A stretch of 64,000 bases of DNA from assembly GCA_032717465.1 (NCBI GenBank), contig CM064664.1, positions 1,182,969 to 1,246,968 on the forward strand, in the 5' to 3' direction. Source of the DNA: Coenobita brevimanus. Taxonomy: Eukaryota; Arthropoda; Malacostraca; Decapoda; Coenobitidae. The notes under the pieces were generated by a model, which saw nothing but the letters and a program-made list of their open reading frames with translations, was not told where the DNA came from and searched no databases. Of this stretch, positions 24,473 through 37,506 are shown piece after piece (position 1 is the first letter of the stretch; each line of letters starts with the position of its first letter). The position numbers and the translations under genes were made by a program.

Positions 24473-26412
24473 AACATAGCATGACAAGAATTCTGCCTAA
24501 CTAGAATACAGAGAAAAAGTTGTGAACCTCATTCTCAAACACCATACTAAAAGCTACACTATAATTTCTTGACATTATGAAGAGTAAAAAACAAAAATCT
24601 GGCCTGAGAGGAAAAGAATAACGTGATGGAAATAGCTCGTCATGCTTGGACACACAGACCACTGTGTGGACCTTGTGGCTTAAGGGAATTAAGCCAAAAA
24701 GCTTGTAACTACAAAAAATAAAACAAATGGAACAAAACATGTCGTAGCTCCATGTGAGCAAAGTCTAGGATGAGCACCATGTAATAGAGGAAGCTTGCCT
24801 TACTTGATGAAATCTGTGCTACATAAGGAGCCAGCACTCACACTAAAAACCATATTATCAGATGTCGTATAGTAAGACAACAGTCCAATCCCCGACAGCC
24901 TAGCATGACGGAAGCAAACCACGGCAATCATATCAACAGAAAAATTGCGCACAGTGTGGGGCTGCAAACTAGAAATTAAAATACTGAAGCCATGAAAGAC
25001 AAATGACAAAAAAGAGAGAAACAAAGGCATTTCCTGCAAGATGCAGGCTTACAATGCAACCGTGAAAGTAGTAGCACATAGTCGAGAAGATGCTGGTGCA
25101 CACCTCGTAGAGGACGGATGCTGTCCCCAGGTGTTTCCCATGCATTGCACGGAGAGAGAGAATGACTTGCCTTGCCGACACCAGCATTGCGCAAAGGAGG
25201 GACAGAGAAAGGGTGATGGGGTAAGGATATGGGAGGATTGTACTCACGTTTGCCAGCTTTCACTTTATTTAGGCTGCATTTATTGCCACGATTTTGTGGA
25301 TATAGTTCCCTTCCGCATCCAGCAGAAGTGAAAGGAGCTAACTCTACAGGTAACTAAATGCTGGCTCATCCGCCTGGTCATTAATATTATTTTATCGAAA
25401 GAAAATGGAGAGGGGCACATTCACACACTGGCACTGAGGATCCACACTCTGTTTATACAATATCTTGCAACTCACTCCTTTTCTCTAGGAAGGAAGATTG
25501 TGGACTACAAGAGTAGGGCACCTTCACTCTGCAGTCCATTGGACTTACCTAAAGATGAGCCTCTGACAACAAAATCAACATTAAAACTCCATCTGTTTGT
25601 AATGTTAAGTAAAATCGTGTTTACATGCAACTAGCAGTGCTACCCATCTTTGCTAGAGTTAGCCATATTATGGAAAATTGACGACGGTATTTTAGAAATC
25701 CTTAAAGGTAGACAAATTCGTGGTTGGACGAAACAGCAATCACACACATTTCTTCACCAAATAACACATCCACTAATTCATCTACTGATCTTGGAGAGTT
25801 TTTTTTTTTTTTTTTTTTTGGAGGGGGGGTGATGAGGGATCGAGAATCTGAAGTGGAAGTCAGTATTTACATCTATTGGTCCCCATGACCTATTTTAGTC
25901 TGTATTAACCCTTATCCACCGGAGCTTTCCCACCATTGTGAGATTTCATTCCTGAACCTTGAAAACTATTAGTCTTCATTTTTCGGGGGGGGGGGGAGGT
26001 GGAGAGTCATAGATTAAGTTTGTGCTTCCTCCTCAAGCCTAAATCTTATCGTGCCAAATTCCTAATTTAGCCTGTAAGCAGGTCCATCCCAAGTCTATTC
26101 TTTTATCTTAAAAACACTGCATATCTCTAAGAGGAGAATTAGTGTCTGAGGCTGTGCCTCTTCAGTTGAAAGTCTAAGTGCATTCCAGTGGTTCAGTCTA
26201 AATTCTTTTGCATTTCTTTGTCGGCACACAATGTTTCACTTTATATATAAACACGTGATTAAATTTCTAGCGGGTGGTTGAAACTGAGCACACGCCCCCT
26301 TTACCAAACCTAAAGCGATGTCCATATGGTGCATATGGCCTTCCTCAGGTCTTTATCTATAACTAAACAAATATGTGGCACTGCAGTTTGTAAATTTTTG
26401 GCATGTATAGCA
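24473..26412. other. Right flank of the hAT element (unit 1), no gene recognised
   Basis: Unique-looking DNA between the hAT and the LINE-B 5' end. Frames on both strands are under 100 codons without family features. It includes a T run (25800-25819) followed by a G run, and a G run near 25986. The same DNA is repeated at 28552-30496. Confidence 0.6.
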
Positions 26413-27089
26413 GACACAGGGAGTGCTGGAGCTCCCATTTCATCAGCCCTCGGGACAAGCTCCTGACCATCCCCTTCTGCTGAACTTTTACTGTATTTCA
26501 ACAACACAAAGAATAGGCCTCATGCTCTCCAATACAAGTTCCTCTAACTGTCAACACCAAACTACATGCACATTACACACTTCACTTCCTATTAAAAGTT
26601 TTACAAACGAAAATTTGTCAATATTTACCAAGCCTCAGAGTCCCCGAGGGAGGGGGGGAAGATCAACACCCCAACCATCCGCCCTTCTCGCGGTGACGTC
26701 CCAGTGAGATACCTTTAACCACAATCTGACTCACTTCTTCGTTTCTGCAACATTTGCAGCCTCTCGAACTTTCTGTTGAGCACCACCCTTCCTGTAAACC
26801 TCACTTTCTCTTCTTAATTGAGATCCAGCTGTCTGAGGCGACTGATAACAAATCCTTCCCTGTATCCTCCTTCCTTCCTAAGTTCACTTCAAAGCCAAAG
26901 GTGGTTTTTGTGTAGATGTACACAACGACATATCTTGCTCTCGTGTTCCTGAACTTTAATATTCTGAATTCTCTACTCTGGCATCTGCATTCCTGTCATT
27001 CTCTGAGTAAATATATCTACGCTGTTTACCTATCCTCTAATTCTATTGACTATGAAAATCTCTCCAACTGTCTTACTTCTAGGATGAAA
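26413..27089 (+). pseudogene. LINE-B 5' fragment in duplication unit 1
   Basis: Starts at the LINE-B 5' UTR phrase CAGGGAGTGCTGGAGCTCC and covers the 5' UTR and the first part of the endonuclease (CHSLSKYIYAVYLSSNSIDY). Frames are broken throughout. It is cut at 27089 by the duplication junction, not by normal 5' truncation: a LINE that loses its 3' end this way marks a rearrangement. The homologous copy in unit 2 continues normally. Confidence 0.9.
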
Positions 27090-28543
27090 CAAGTTTAGCT
27101 GATTTTATATGCGCTAAAACAATCCGGTTTACTTTCGTATAGGTGTGTGGCTCAGTGTCATGATGGTGCTAGTGTAATGAGTGGATGCTCTAGCGAGATT
27201 CAAGCAAGACTACGGGATAAAATTCCCCAAGGAGTATACGGTACATACATTGCAATGCCCCCAGGCTGAATTTAGGCCTAAGCCTAAGAGAATTCAGAAG
27301 GCTTCTACTAAAAAGCTTCTTAAATGATTCAGCTCTAGGGAGAAATGAGGTGAATACTTGTATTGCTCCAAAGACTGAAATCAAAAGAACCTATTTTGAT
27401 AGATTTCTCTCAGAACTTGATATTCGCTTCACACAAAACATGCCCCTAATAGAAGCAAAGAATGCTCTTGATTGCAGTTCCAGAGACTTTCTAGAATATG
27501 AGCTCTCTATTATAGTACAGTCTTACAAAGATAAATACATAGATGAAATTCTTCTACTTTTCCAAATATCTGTTGCAAAAAGACATTTTCTAAGTAAGAG
27601 TGAGCAGCCAAAGAATCTGTTTTAATTATATGAACTCAAACAATTAGATTGTGCATTTTCTGAAATAGTGAAAATTATCAAAATTCTTCTCATCCTTCCA
27701 GTAACTACTACAGGCAATGAACGACTTTTTTCAGTACTTAGCTTAGTCAAGACATATCTAAGAACCTCAGTGATAAGTGATCGCTTTGTGACCTCAGAAA
27801 AGGATCATATTAAAAATCTTACCTTTAACACCTTGGTTGATAACATTGCAAAGCAGAGATCACGGAGATATCCACTGTTGCAGTAGTTTATTCGTTTTTC
27901 AATGAAATAAAGATACATAGTTTAATTTTCATTTTCCTTTAATGAATTCTTAAATTAATATACTCTTCTTACGTGAGCCCCTTCAAGATTTAAAAAACAT
28001 CTTTTTATTTCTCCCACCTCATAGTGAAGAGCTTAATTTTTCACATTACATTATATGGTTCATGGTATTTTGGGAGCTAGTAAGCTAAAAGTTTTCCATT
28101 TTTAATTCAGTTACAAGTTTACATCTTTTCATTCTCAGTTTTATATTAATTATTTTTTCATTAGTCTGTAAGAATGAAATCAGTTTAAGCTTTCACCAAT
28201 ACAAATATTTTGACTGCTGTTTGGTCTGTTATCCAAGATCATTAGCATATAATGTGTATATGTACTTTACCATGAACTTTAAATTACATATTCAACTTTA
28301 CATAGAAATACTGCCAATGCTAAAATATCCATTAGTGTGTCTTACAGAAAGTAATTCGTTTAACAAATAATTATATACAATATATAATATAATTGATTAT
28401 TGCTTTAATTCTCTAAATACAGCTTTGCATGTTGTTTCAAAAATGTTCACTCGCCACTCCACCCATGTGGGGAGATGGGAGTAGGGGGGCCTCCTAAACA
28501 GCCTAAGCCCCCCCCCGCAAAGGAAATTGAAATGACGCCCCTG
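27090..28543 (+). pseudogene. hAT transposase C-terminal part, duplicated copy
   Basis: Copy of the hAT right half: CVAQCHDGASVMSG near 27140, DRFLSELDIRFTQNM near 27380-27425 and the dimerisation block ILPVTTTGNERLFSVLS near 27690-27750, then the right inverted terminus ending CCCCTG at 28543, with the CCTCGGTA flank carried along at 28544-28551. This is a passenger of the segmental duplication and not an independent transposition, because its flank is also duplicated and no left end exists. Confidence 0.9.
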
Positions 28544-28551
28544 CCTCGGTA

Positions 28552-30496
28552 AACATAGCATGACAAGAATTCTGCCTAACTAGAATACAGAGAAAAAGTT
28601 GTGAACCTCATTCTCAAACAGCATACTAAAAGCTACACTATAATTTCTTGGCATTATGAAGAGTAAAAAACTAAAATCTGGCCTGAGAGGAAAAGTATAA
28701 CGTGATGGAAATAGCTCGTCATGCTTGGACACACAGACCACTGTGTGGACCTTGTGGCTTAAGGGAATTAAGCCAAAAAGCTTGTAACTACGAAAAATAA
28801 AACAAATGGAACAAAACATGTCGTAGCTCCATGTAAGCAAAGTCTAGGATGAGCACCATGCAATAGAGGAAGCTTGCCTTACTTGATGAAATCTGTGCTA
28901 CATAAGGAGCCAGCACTCACACTAAAAACCATATTATCAGATGTCGTATAGTAAGACAACAGTCCAATCCCCGACAGCCTAGCATGACGGAAGCAAACCA
29001 CGGCAATCATATCAACAGAAAAATTGCGCACAGTGTGGGGCTGCAAACTAGAAATTAAAATACTGAAGCCATGAAAGACAAATGACAAAAAAGAAAGAAA
29101 CAAAGGCATTTCCTGCAAGATGCAGGCTTACAATGCAACCGTGAAAGTAGTAGCACATAGTCGAGAAGATGCTGGTGCACACCTCGTAGAGGACGGATGC
29201 TGTCCCCAGGTGTTTCCCACGCATTGCACGGAGAGAGAGAATGACTTGCCTTGCCGACACCAGCATTGTGCAAAGTAAGGACAGAGAAAGGGTGATGGGG
29301 TAAGGATATGGGAGGATTGTACTCACGTTTGCCAGCTTTCATTTTTTTTTTTAGGCTGCATTTATTGCTACGATTTTGTGGATATACTTCCCTTCCGCAT
29401 CGAGCAGAAGTGAAAGGAGCTAACTCTACAGGTAACTAAATGCTGGCTCATCCGCCTGGTCATTAATATTATTTTATCGAAAGAAAATGGAGAGGGGCAC
29501 ATTCACACACTGGCACTGATGATCCACACTCTGTTTATACAATATCTTGCAACTCACTCCTTTTCTCTAGGAAGGAAGATTGTGGACTACAAGAGTAGGG
29601 CACCTTCACTCTGCAGTCCATTGGACTTACCTAAAGATGAGCCTCTGACAACAAAATCAACATTAAAACTCCATCTGTTTGTAATGTTAAGTAAAATCGT
29701 GTTTACATGTAACTAGCAGTGCTACCCATCTTTGCTAGAGTTAGCCATATTATGGAAAATTGACGACGGTATTTTAGAAATCCTTAAAGGTAGACAAATT
29801 CGTGGTTGGACGAAACAGCAATCACACACATTTCTTCACCAAATAACACACCCACTAATTCATCTACTGATCTTGGAGAGTTTTTTTTTTTTTTTTTTTT
29901 TTTGGAGGGGGGGTGATGAGGGATCGAGAATCTGAAGTGGAAGTCAGTATTTACATCTATTGGTCCCCATGACCTATTTTAGTCTGTATTAACCCTTATC
30001 CACCGGAGCTTTCCCACCATTGTGAGATTTCATTCCTGAACCTTGAAAACTATTAGTCTTCATTTTTCGTGGGTGGGGGGAGTTGGAGAGTCATAGATTA
30101 AGTTTGTGCTTCCTCCTCAAGCCTAAATCTTATCGTGCCAAATTCCTAATTTAGCCTGTAAGCAGGTCCATCCCAAGTCTATTCTTTTATCTTAAAAACA
30201 CTGCATATCTCTAAGAGGAGAATTAGTGTCTGAGGCTGTGCCTCTTCAGTTGAAAGTCTAAGTGCATTCCAGTGGTTCAGTCTAAATTCTTTTGCATTTC
30301 TTTGTCGGCACACAATGTTTCACTTTATATATAAACACGTGATTAAATTTCTAGCGGGTGGTTGAAACTGAGCACACGCCCCCTTTACCAAACCTAAAGC
30401 GATGTCCATATGGTGCATATGGCCTTCCTCAGGTCTTTATCTATAACTAAACAAATATGTGGCACTGCAGTTTGTTTATTTTTGGCATGTATAGCA
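28552..30496. other. Right flank of the hAT element (unit 2), no gene recognised
   Basis: Near-identical copy of 24473-26412, with small length changes in the T run (29881-29903) and G runs. Confidence 0.65.
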
Positions 30497-32861
30497 GACA
30501 CAGGGAGTGCTGGAGCTCCCATTTCATCAGCCCTCGGGACAAGCTCCTGACCATCCCCTTCTGCTGAACTTTTACTGTATTTCAACAACACAGAGAATAG
30601 GCCTCATGCTCTCCAATACAAGTTCCTCTAACTGTCAACACCAAACTACATGCACATTACACTTCACTTCCTATTAAAAGTTTTACAAAGGAAAATTTGT
30701 CAATATTTACCAAGCCTCAGAGTCCCCGAGGGAGGGGGGGAAGATCAACACCCCAACCATCCGCCCTTCTCCCGGTGACGACCCAGTGAGATACCTTTAA
30801 CCACAATCTGACTCACTTCGTTTCTGCAACATTTGCAGCCTCTCGAACTTTCTGTTGAGCACCACCCTTCCTGTAAACCTCACTTTCTCTTCCTAATTGA
30901 GACCCAGCTGTCTGAGGCGACTGATAACAAATCCTTCCCTGTATCCTCCTTCCTTCCTAAGTTCATTTCAAAGCCAAAGGTGGTTTTTGTGTAGATGTAC
31001 ACAACGACATATCTTGCTCTCGTGTTCCTGAACTTTAATATTCTGAATTCTCTACTCTGGCATCTGCATTCCTGTCATTCTCTGAGTAAATATATCTACG
31101 CTGTTTACCTATCCTCTAATTCTACTGACTATGAAAATCTCTCCAACTGTCTTACTTCTAGGATGAAAGAAATCCTATCGATTTCTCATTTCTCAGAAGG
31201 AGATTTCAATATTCACCACAACCTTTGTCTCCCCTCTCCTTTGACTAATCCACCTTGTGAACAAACCTACATCTTTTCTATCCCTAATGACAAAGCAGCT
31301 TGTACAGCACCCTACCCATATCCCTGATCATCTTGCAGAGAGCTCCAACATACCCGACCTCTTTCTTACAACTAATCCTTTAGCTTACACTGTTAATCTT
31401 TCCTCTCCACTGGGCTCCTCAAGTCGCAACATTATCATCTTACCCTGTCCTATCGCTCCAGTAAGGCTTGTGGACCTTCCAAAGAAGTGGTGGCTGTGGC
31501 ACTTTGGAGATGCAAATTGGGATGCCCTCAGACAATACTTCTTTTATTATCCCTGGAATGATTATTGCTTCATTGGCTGGGAGCAATCTGGGTGTGCCTT
31601 GCACATTACGCATGTTATTCCCTTGGGCATGGAAGCATACATTCTTTTCTCATGTCCTCAGACTAATGCTAAAAAAATAACTTGGATTAATGACACTCTT
31701 TCTAATGCTCTCCACAACAAAGAGAAGGCCTACAAAAAGGGACTGGAGTCAACCCACTCCTGAATTTCATCTCTTTCATGTTCCTGCCCAGAACTGAGCT
31801 AATTGTTCTTTGCTCAGGTAAAATTAATATCATTTGTACTAAATGCTCTGAACTCTCAAACTCCAATTCTTCCCACTCCTTCTGGCACCATGCCAAAACC
31901 CCTTCCAACAACTTTACCTTATCATCCTTCCGTCTCTTTTCTATTCCGATTGCTCTGTAGCTATTTCTTCTATTGATAAAACAGAATTCTTCTCTCAGAC
32001 TTCCTCCTTCAATTCCACCTTGGACGATTTCGGTGTTGTTCCACAATCACTTCCCCCTTCTGACTTTCTCATGGTTGAAATTAAAATGTTTTCAATTGAT
32101 ATGTTTTCTGCAGTCACCAGCCTCAGTATTAACAAGACATATTTGCCTGATGGGATCCATCCTGTTGTCCTCAAGAACTGTGCTTACACCCTGCCTAGAT
32201 GGACTTTTTGCCATTGTCTGTAAACTTATACCTTTCCTTCTTACTGAAAGTTTGCTCTCAATCAGTCTGTCCCAAAGAATGGTGACCATTCCCAGCCCTC
32301 TAACTATCAACCAATTACATTAACATCCTGTATTTCAAAAGTTTTGGTGTCAATATTTAACAAACAAATAACTTAAGCATCTTCCGTATCATAACCTTGT
32401 TTTTGATCATTTGAATGGGTTCCGCCAGGGATGTTCCACTGGCAATCATCTCACCTACATTTCGGACTCCTGGTCGTCCTCCTCTCGGGACTTTAGAAAA
32501 AGCTTTGCCATTTCACTTGACATCTAAAAGGCTTTCGATTGTGTTTGACATAAATAATTAATTTTGACATAAATCTTTAATTTCCAAATTGCCTCATTTA
32601 CGGTTTCTAGCTTTCTCTATCTTTCTATCATCTTTAGGTACCTTTTTGCTCATTCTACTGCTGCTGTTGCAGACGGCCACCGTCATTCTCCTAGAGCTGT
32701 AGTGGTGTTCCTCATATCTCTCTTATCACCTACTCACTTTCTTTTATTCATCAATGACCTTATAAGCTTTACATCTGACATTATCCACTCATACATTGAT
32801 GACTCCACCCTCCACCTTTCCATTAACCTACTGCAGCTTCCATTTCAGCAGTTACTTCAGC
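30497..32861 (+). pseudogene. LINE-B copy 2, 5' block (endonuclease and RT start)
   Basis: Endonuclease pieces: KYIYAVYLSSNSTDYENLSN (about 31088-31147), a shortened SEGDFNIHHNLCLPSP block (31195-31242), IAPVRLVDLPKKWWLWHFGD and YPWNDYCFIGWEQSG. RT pieces: NKTYLPDGIHPVVLKNC (about 32133-32184), GFRQGCSTGNHLTY-like near 32417 and the YIDDSTLHL position near 32790, where the catalytic YADD is mutated. Many frameshifts. It stops at 32861, where LINE-B copy 3 begins. Confidence 0.85.
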
Positions 32862-34696
32862 GCTGTTTACTTATCTCCTAATTCTACTGACTATCAAACA
32901 TTCTTCTACTATCTTACTTTTACGATGGAACACATTCTATCCATTTCTCCTTTCTCTGAAATCTCCATTCTAGATTTCAATGTTCACCGAAACCTTTGGC
33001 TGTCCTCTCCTTTCACTGATCCACCTGGTGAACAAGCCTACATCTTTTCTATCCTTAATGACCTAGAGCAGCTTGTAGAGCACCCTACACGTATCACTGA
33101 CCACCGTGGAGAGAGCTCCAACATACTTGACCTCTTCGTTACAAATAACCTTTCTTCATACACTGTTATTCTTTTCTCTCCATTGGGCTTCTCCGAACAT
33201 CACCTTATTACCTTAACCTGCCCTATCGCTCCAGTACAGCCTGTGGACCCTCCAAAGAAACGTCGTCTTTGGCACTTTGGAGCTGTGGACTGGGAGGCCC
33301 TCAGCCAGTACTTCTTTGATTAACTGAAATGATTGTTGCTTCCATGGCCGGGAGCCATCTGAGAGTGCCTTGCGCATTACGGAGGTTATTCTCTTGGCCA
33401 TGGAAGCATATATTACTTTCTCATATCCTTTGACTAACGCAAGAAAGCCTTCTTTTAATCATGCTTGTTCTAATGCTGTCCGCATGAAGGAGAGGGCGTA
33501 TAAAAGGTACTGGAGTCAACCCACCCCAGAATCACATCTTTTTGTTTCTGCCAGGAATCGTGCTAAGTCTGTTCTTCACTTTGATAACAATAAATTCATC
33601 CATACTAAATGCTCTCAACTCTCCAACTCGAATTCTTCCCGCTCCTTCAGGCACCTTGCCAAAACCTTTCTAACAACTTTATGTCATCATCCTTCCCTCC
33701 ACTTTTCTACTCTGATGGCTCTGTAGCTACTTCTTCTATTAATAAAGCAGATCTCTTCGCTCAGACTTTCTCCTACAGTTCCACCTTAGACGATTCCAGT
33801 GCTGTTTCTCCATCACTTCCGCCCTCAGACTTCCTCATGGCTGACATTAAAATTTCTTTAGCTGGTACACTTTCTGCCATAACTGGTCTCAGTACTAACA
33901 AGGCATATGGGTCTCATGGAGTATATCCTGTTGTTATTGAAAACAGTGCTCCTGTGCTTACATCCTGCCTAGGTAAACTCTTTTGCCTTTGTCTTTCAAC
34001 TTGAACCTTTCCTTCTTGGTGGAAGTTTGCTCTCATTTAGCCAGTCCCAAAGAAGGGTGACCATCTCCAACACTCTAACTATCGTCCAAGTGCTTAAATT
34101 TCCTGTGTCTCAAAAGTTTTTGAGTCTATTCTTAACTGAAAATTTTTAAAGCATCTTTCCTATCACAACCTTCTTTCTGATCGTCAGTATGGGTTCCGTC
34201 AGGGATGGTCCACTGGCGATCTTCTCACCTACCTTTCAGACTCCTGGTCATCCTCCTTTAGCGACTGTGGCGAAAGCTCTGCCATTGCACTTGACATCTC
34301 AAAGGCATTTGATCGAGTCTGGCATAAATCTTTAATTTCCAAACTGTCCTCTTAAAGTTCCTATCCTTCTATCTGTGCCTTCATTTATAGCTTCATTTCT
34401 AGTCATTCTATAGCTGGTATTGTAGACGGCCATCATTCTTCTCCTAGATCTGTCAACGGTGGTGTTGCTCAGGGCTCTATCCTGTCACCAACTCTCTTCC
34501 TTTATTCATCAATCATCTTCTAACCCGTACATCTAATCATATCCACTTATACTCTAATGATTCCACCATTCTCCTTTCCATTCGGTTTCTGCAACGTTCA
34601 TCTCAGCAGTTACTTCAACAAACATGGGATGAGGCTATGGCACACCTGATGTCTGACTTGGCTTGTATCTCTGAGTGGGGTAAAAATAATCTTGTT
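32862..34696 (+). pseudogene. LINE-B copy 3 endonuclease/RT, 5' block
   Basis: Readable blocks: [21 protein letters not shown] (one residue lost before DF), [38 protein letters not shown], then [35 protein letters not shown] and NKAYGSHGVYPVVIENS (GPDG eroded to GSHG), and ISKAFDRVWHKSL near 34305. The catalytic YADD position near 34550 is lost (YSNDST). Multiple stops. The block breaks at the MITE inserted at TTAA 34698. Confidence 0.85.
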
Positions 34697-34697
34697 T

Positions 34698-35460
34698 TTA
34701 ACCCGTCACGTCCTGAGAGCTATTTCGCACCTCTGACACCCACCAATCCCGAGGTATTTTCGAAAAAAATTATTTTGGCTAAAACCTCCGCTTTTGGTGA
34801 GAAACATAGAAAATTCATAGAGAAATCGCTCACCTGAGGTTTAAAATACTCGACCCAGGTATCAGTACCTCTTTACCTGACTGGGTTTTCTAACAGGCTG
34901 GCACCAAAGAAAACGAGTTCTATGGGAGGGTAACTATATCACACCACTCATAAACGGTATTTATTTATTTACTTGGTACGAATTTATATGTAGTACGAGA
35001 GTATATTGGTTTTCAAACAGTAATATAGGCATTATAAGTATTGTTTCACTCACTAACTCACCATACCTGACCTTCTTTTGCCACATTACCTGATCATTAT
35101 TTCTGACTGTTTCTTCCTCTAATGCTATGTAAACTTTGTCCTCCACATTGTCATCGATTGGGGAATCACTCTGGCCCTGAATGTCTTTACTGGCCAGGTC
35201 ACTGGTAACAGGTGAATTGCCAAGACAATGGCGTGGGGGGGAGGGGGGAGGTTATGCGGTGTAAGGCATTGTCCCTGCTTGGCATCTTGTAGAAGAATAG
35301 AGGAAGGTGTCCCGTGTATAATTACGAAAAATCACACGCAAAAATTGAAAATTGTGCAAATTAGGGACTTGCAATTGCACGACATACCGCTATGTCGCCG
35401 GGACTGGCAAATGCAAAATGTTGCAACGTACTCATACGTCGACGGGACGGGGCGGGTTAA
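34698..35460 (-). mobile_element. piggyBac-derived MITE 1 with TTAA on both sides
   Basis: 755 bp bounded by TTAA at 34698-34701 and 35457-35460. The left end CCCGTCACGTCC matches the piggyBac 3' termini and the right end is GACGGGACGGGGCGGG. Removing the insert and one TTAA restores LINE-B sequence (CTTGTTTTTAATG.ATC), which is intact in copy 2 at 36300. The minus strand retains a transposase N-terminal piece (SPIDDNVEDKVYIALEEET at about 35080-35165), resembling SDSPLDDEVVDKDYV of piggyBac copy 1. The MITE is therefore an internally deleted piggyBac relative. A functional transposase is absent. Confidence 0.92.
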
Positions 35461-36232
35461 TGGATCAAAAACTCAGTTTTTACTCCTATCAACACGACAC
35501 AATCTTCCACAGGAGTACCCTCTAATGATTAATAATATCCATCTCCATCCTGCATCATCCTTGAACATACTTGGGGTTTCATTCACTCGGGACTTATCTT
35601 GGATAAATCATATTGCATCTCTGGTAAAATTTGCTTCCAAGAGATTGGGTGTTCTAAGCTGACTCCATACCTTCTTTGCCCCTACACAGTTGTTGACTTT
35701 ATACAGGGGTTGTTTTCCTCCCCTTTTTGGAGTACAACTCTCATGTGTGGGTAGGCTCACCACATGCTCTTCTCAATAGGGTGCAGTCAAAGGCTATTCA
35801 TGTCAACTCTCCTTCTCTTACTGGCTCCCTTCAACCTGTCTCTTTCCCGCAATGTTGCCTCTTTATCTCTTTTCTATCGCTGCTTCAATGGTCACTGCTC
35901 CTCCAAACTGTCTGCTTGCATCCTTCCACCTCTACGACGAGCACGTAGTACCCGTCTAGCAACAAACTCTCATCCCTTTTCTGTCCAACTCTCTAATGCA
36001 AGAGTTAACTGCTACTTCCAGTCCTTCATTTATGCAACCGGTCAACTCTGGAACTGACTTCCCCTGTGTATTTCCTACTTCCTATGATCTCCAGTCTTTC
36101 ACAGTGTGTACAGGCATCTCAAAATGTATGGATCTTGAATTTGGCTCTCTTCTGTATTTTTTGTTGGAAGGAACGTTTTGTGGAATCAACCTTTGGTTCC
36201 TTCTTCCTCGCATTAAAAAAAAAAAAAAAAAA
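35461..36232 (+). pseudogene. LINE-B copy 3 C-terminus and 3' UTR
   Basis: Resumes after the MITE with GSKTQFLLLSTRHNLPQEYP, then ILGVSFTRDLSWINHIASLV, MEYNSHVWVGSPHALLNRVQ, RRARSTRLATNSHPFSVQLS and a 3' UTR with A tail. Two frame changes. No enzymatic motif lies in this part. Confidence 0.85.
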
Positions 36233-36960
36233 GGATGAGGAGGCTGTGGCACACCAAATTTATGATTTGGCTCATGGCCCTGAGTGGGGTAAACATAATC
36301 TTGTTTTTAATGCATCAAACATCAGATCTTACATCTATCAACCAGACAAACTCTTCCACAGGAATACCCCCTAATTTTTTATTGTATCCAGTTCAATCCT
36401 GCATCATCTTTAAAGATACTTGGGGTTTCATTATATCTGGATTTATCTTGGAAAGAACATATCACCTCTCTCGTAAACGAGATTGGGTGTGCTAAGCCGA
36501 CTCTGTACCTTCTTAACCTGTGCAGAGTTGTTGACTTTATACACGGGTTTTGTTCGCCCTTGTAGAGTACACTTCTCATGTGTGGGGAGGCTTCTCACAT
36601 ACAGGTGTTCTCAATAAAGTGGTGTCAAAGGCTTTTCATGTCATTAACCCGTGGAGAGCGACCATGCTTCCTTAGGTACCTGGCGTCAGGCGACGGCTTG
36701 GCTGAAATTTCGAGTCTTACAGAATTGAATGAAACACACATCATCGTCTTGGACATATTTGCGCACATCCGGCAATGTATATATATGACCAAAGAAACTC
36801 ACGTGGTGGTGAGATGAAATGGCCAGAAGATGAACAGCTGGTGGTGTGAGCAACCCACCACTTACGGTGAGTGAGGTAATGAAAGGCATTGTCCGACAGC
36901 CTATATTTATTATTATGGCCTTGGACAAGGATCACGTGATTACCGTATCATCAACCCTAT

Positions 36961-37049
36961 CTCTCTCTCTCTCTCTCTCAAACCACGATAAATTACTTTA
37001 CGCATTGCCGACAAAGCATACGTTATCGTACAATTTAGGCCTACCTAAC

Positions 37050-37127
<78 letters not shown>

Positions 37128-37235
37128 AGAGAGGAGGGAGAGAATGGAGAATAAGAGAGAGAAGAGGGACCGATGATGTTATGCGTTACCTCATCACGTC
37201 ATTCGAAGGGATGCTTCTTGTACCATTCCCCTATT

Positions 37236-37310
<75 letters not shown>

Positions 37311-37324
37311 AAAAATGCCCTTTA

Positions 37325-37412
<88 letters not shown>

Positions 37413-37426
37413 GAAAATGCCCTTTA

Positions 37427-37500
<74 letters not shown>
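36961..37500. repeat. (CT)n microsatellite cluster with a repeated TGTC motif
   Basis: CT runs at 36961-36979, 37049-37125, 37240-37308, about 37353-37410 and about 37456-37500. Two of them are separated by near-identical copies of an AAAATGCCCTTTATC block followed by (TGTC)n, at about 37311 and 37412, which indicates local tandem duplication of about 101 bp. Confidence 0.95.
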
Positions 37501-37503
<3 letters not shown>

Positions 37504-37506
37504 TGT

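Larger units (their letters stand above)
22463..27089 (+). repeat. Segmental direct duplication, unit 1
   Basis: This 4.6-kb unit holds the right part of the hAT element, its right flank and the first 680 bp of a LINE-B copy. It is followed directly by unit 2. Aligned by eye the two differ by occasional single bases and small indels, about 1 percent. The head-to-tail junction is at 27089/27090, inside LINE-B endonuclease sequence after an AGGATGAAA phrase, and joins hAT sequence homologous to 22463. Confidence 0.93.
27090..31169 (+). repeat. Segmental direct duplication, unit 2 (with a 547-bp deletion)
   Basis: Second unit, same order as unit 1 (hAT remainder, flank, LINE-B 5' part). About 547 bp of hAT sequence equivalent to 22649-23195 is missing; the deletion joins GAATTTAG to GCCTAAGCC with an AG microhomology. 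After it, unit 1 and unit 2 positions differ by 4080-4084 bp throughout. Confidence 0.93.
32862..36232 (+). mobile_element. LINE-B copy 3, 5' truncated, inserted into copy 2
   Basis: Begins within the endonuclease (AVYLSPNSTDYQTFF) and ends with the LINE-B 3' UTR (GGTTCCTTCTTCCTCGCAT) and an 18-bp A tail at 36215-36232. Directly after the tail, LINE-B copy 2 resumes. Removing the MITE at 34698-35460 leaves about 2.6 kb, matching the distance from the same point to the end in copy 1. The target repeat is not clear: roughly ten bases of the target seem lost. Confidence 0.88.

Noticed and set aside
24969..25331. Overlapping frames of 92-96 codons on both strands, repeated at 29048
   Set aside because: Repeated only because the DNA is duplicated; they carry frame-neutral substitutions and no recognisable family features.
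27090..28543. A second independent hAT insertion
   Set aside because: Its right flank is also duplicated for 2 kb and it has no left end, so it is part of the segmental duplication.
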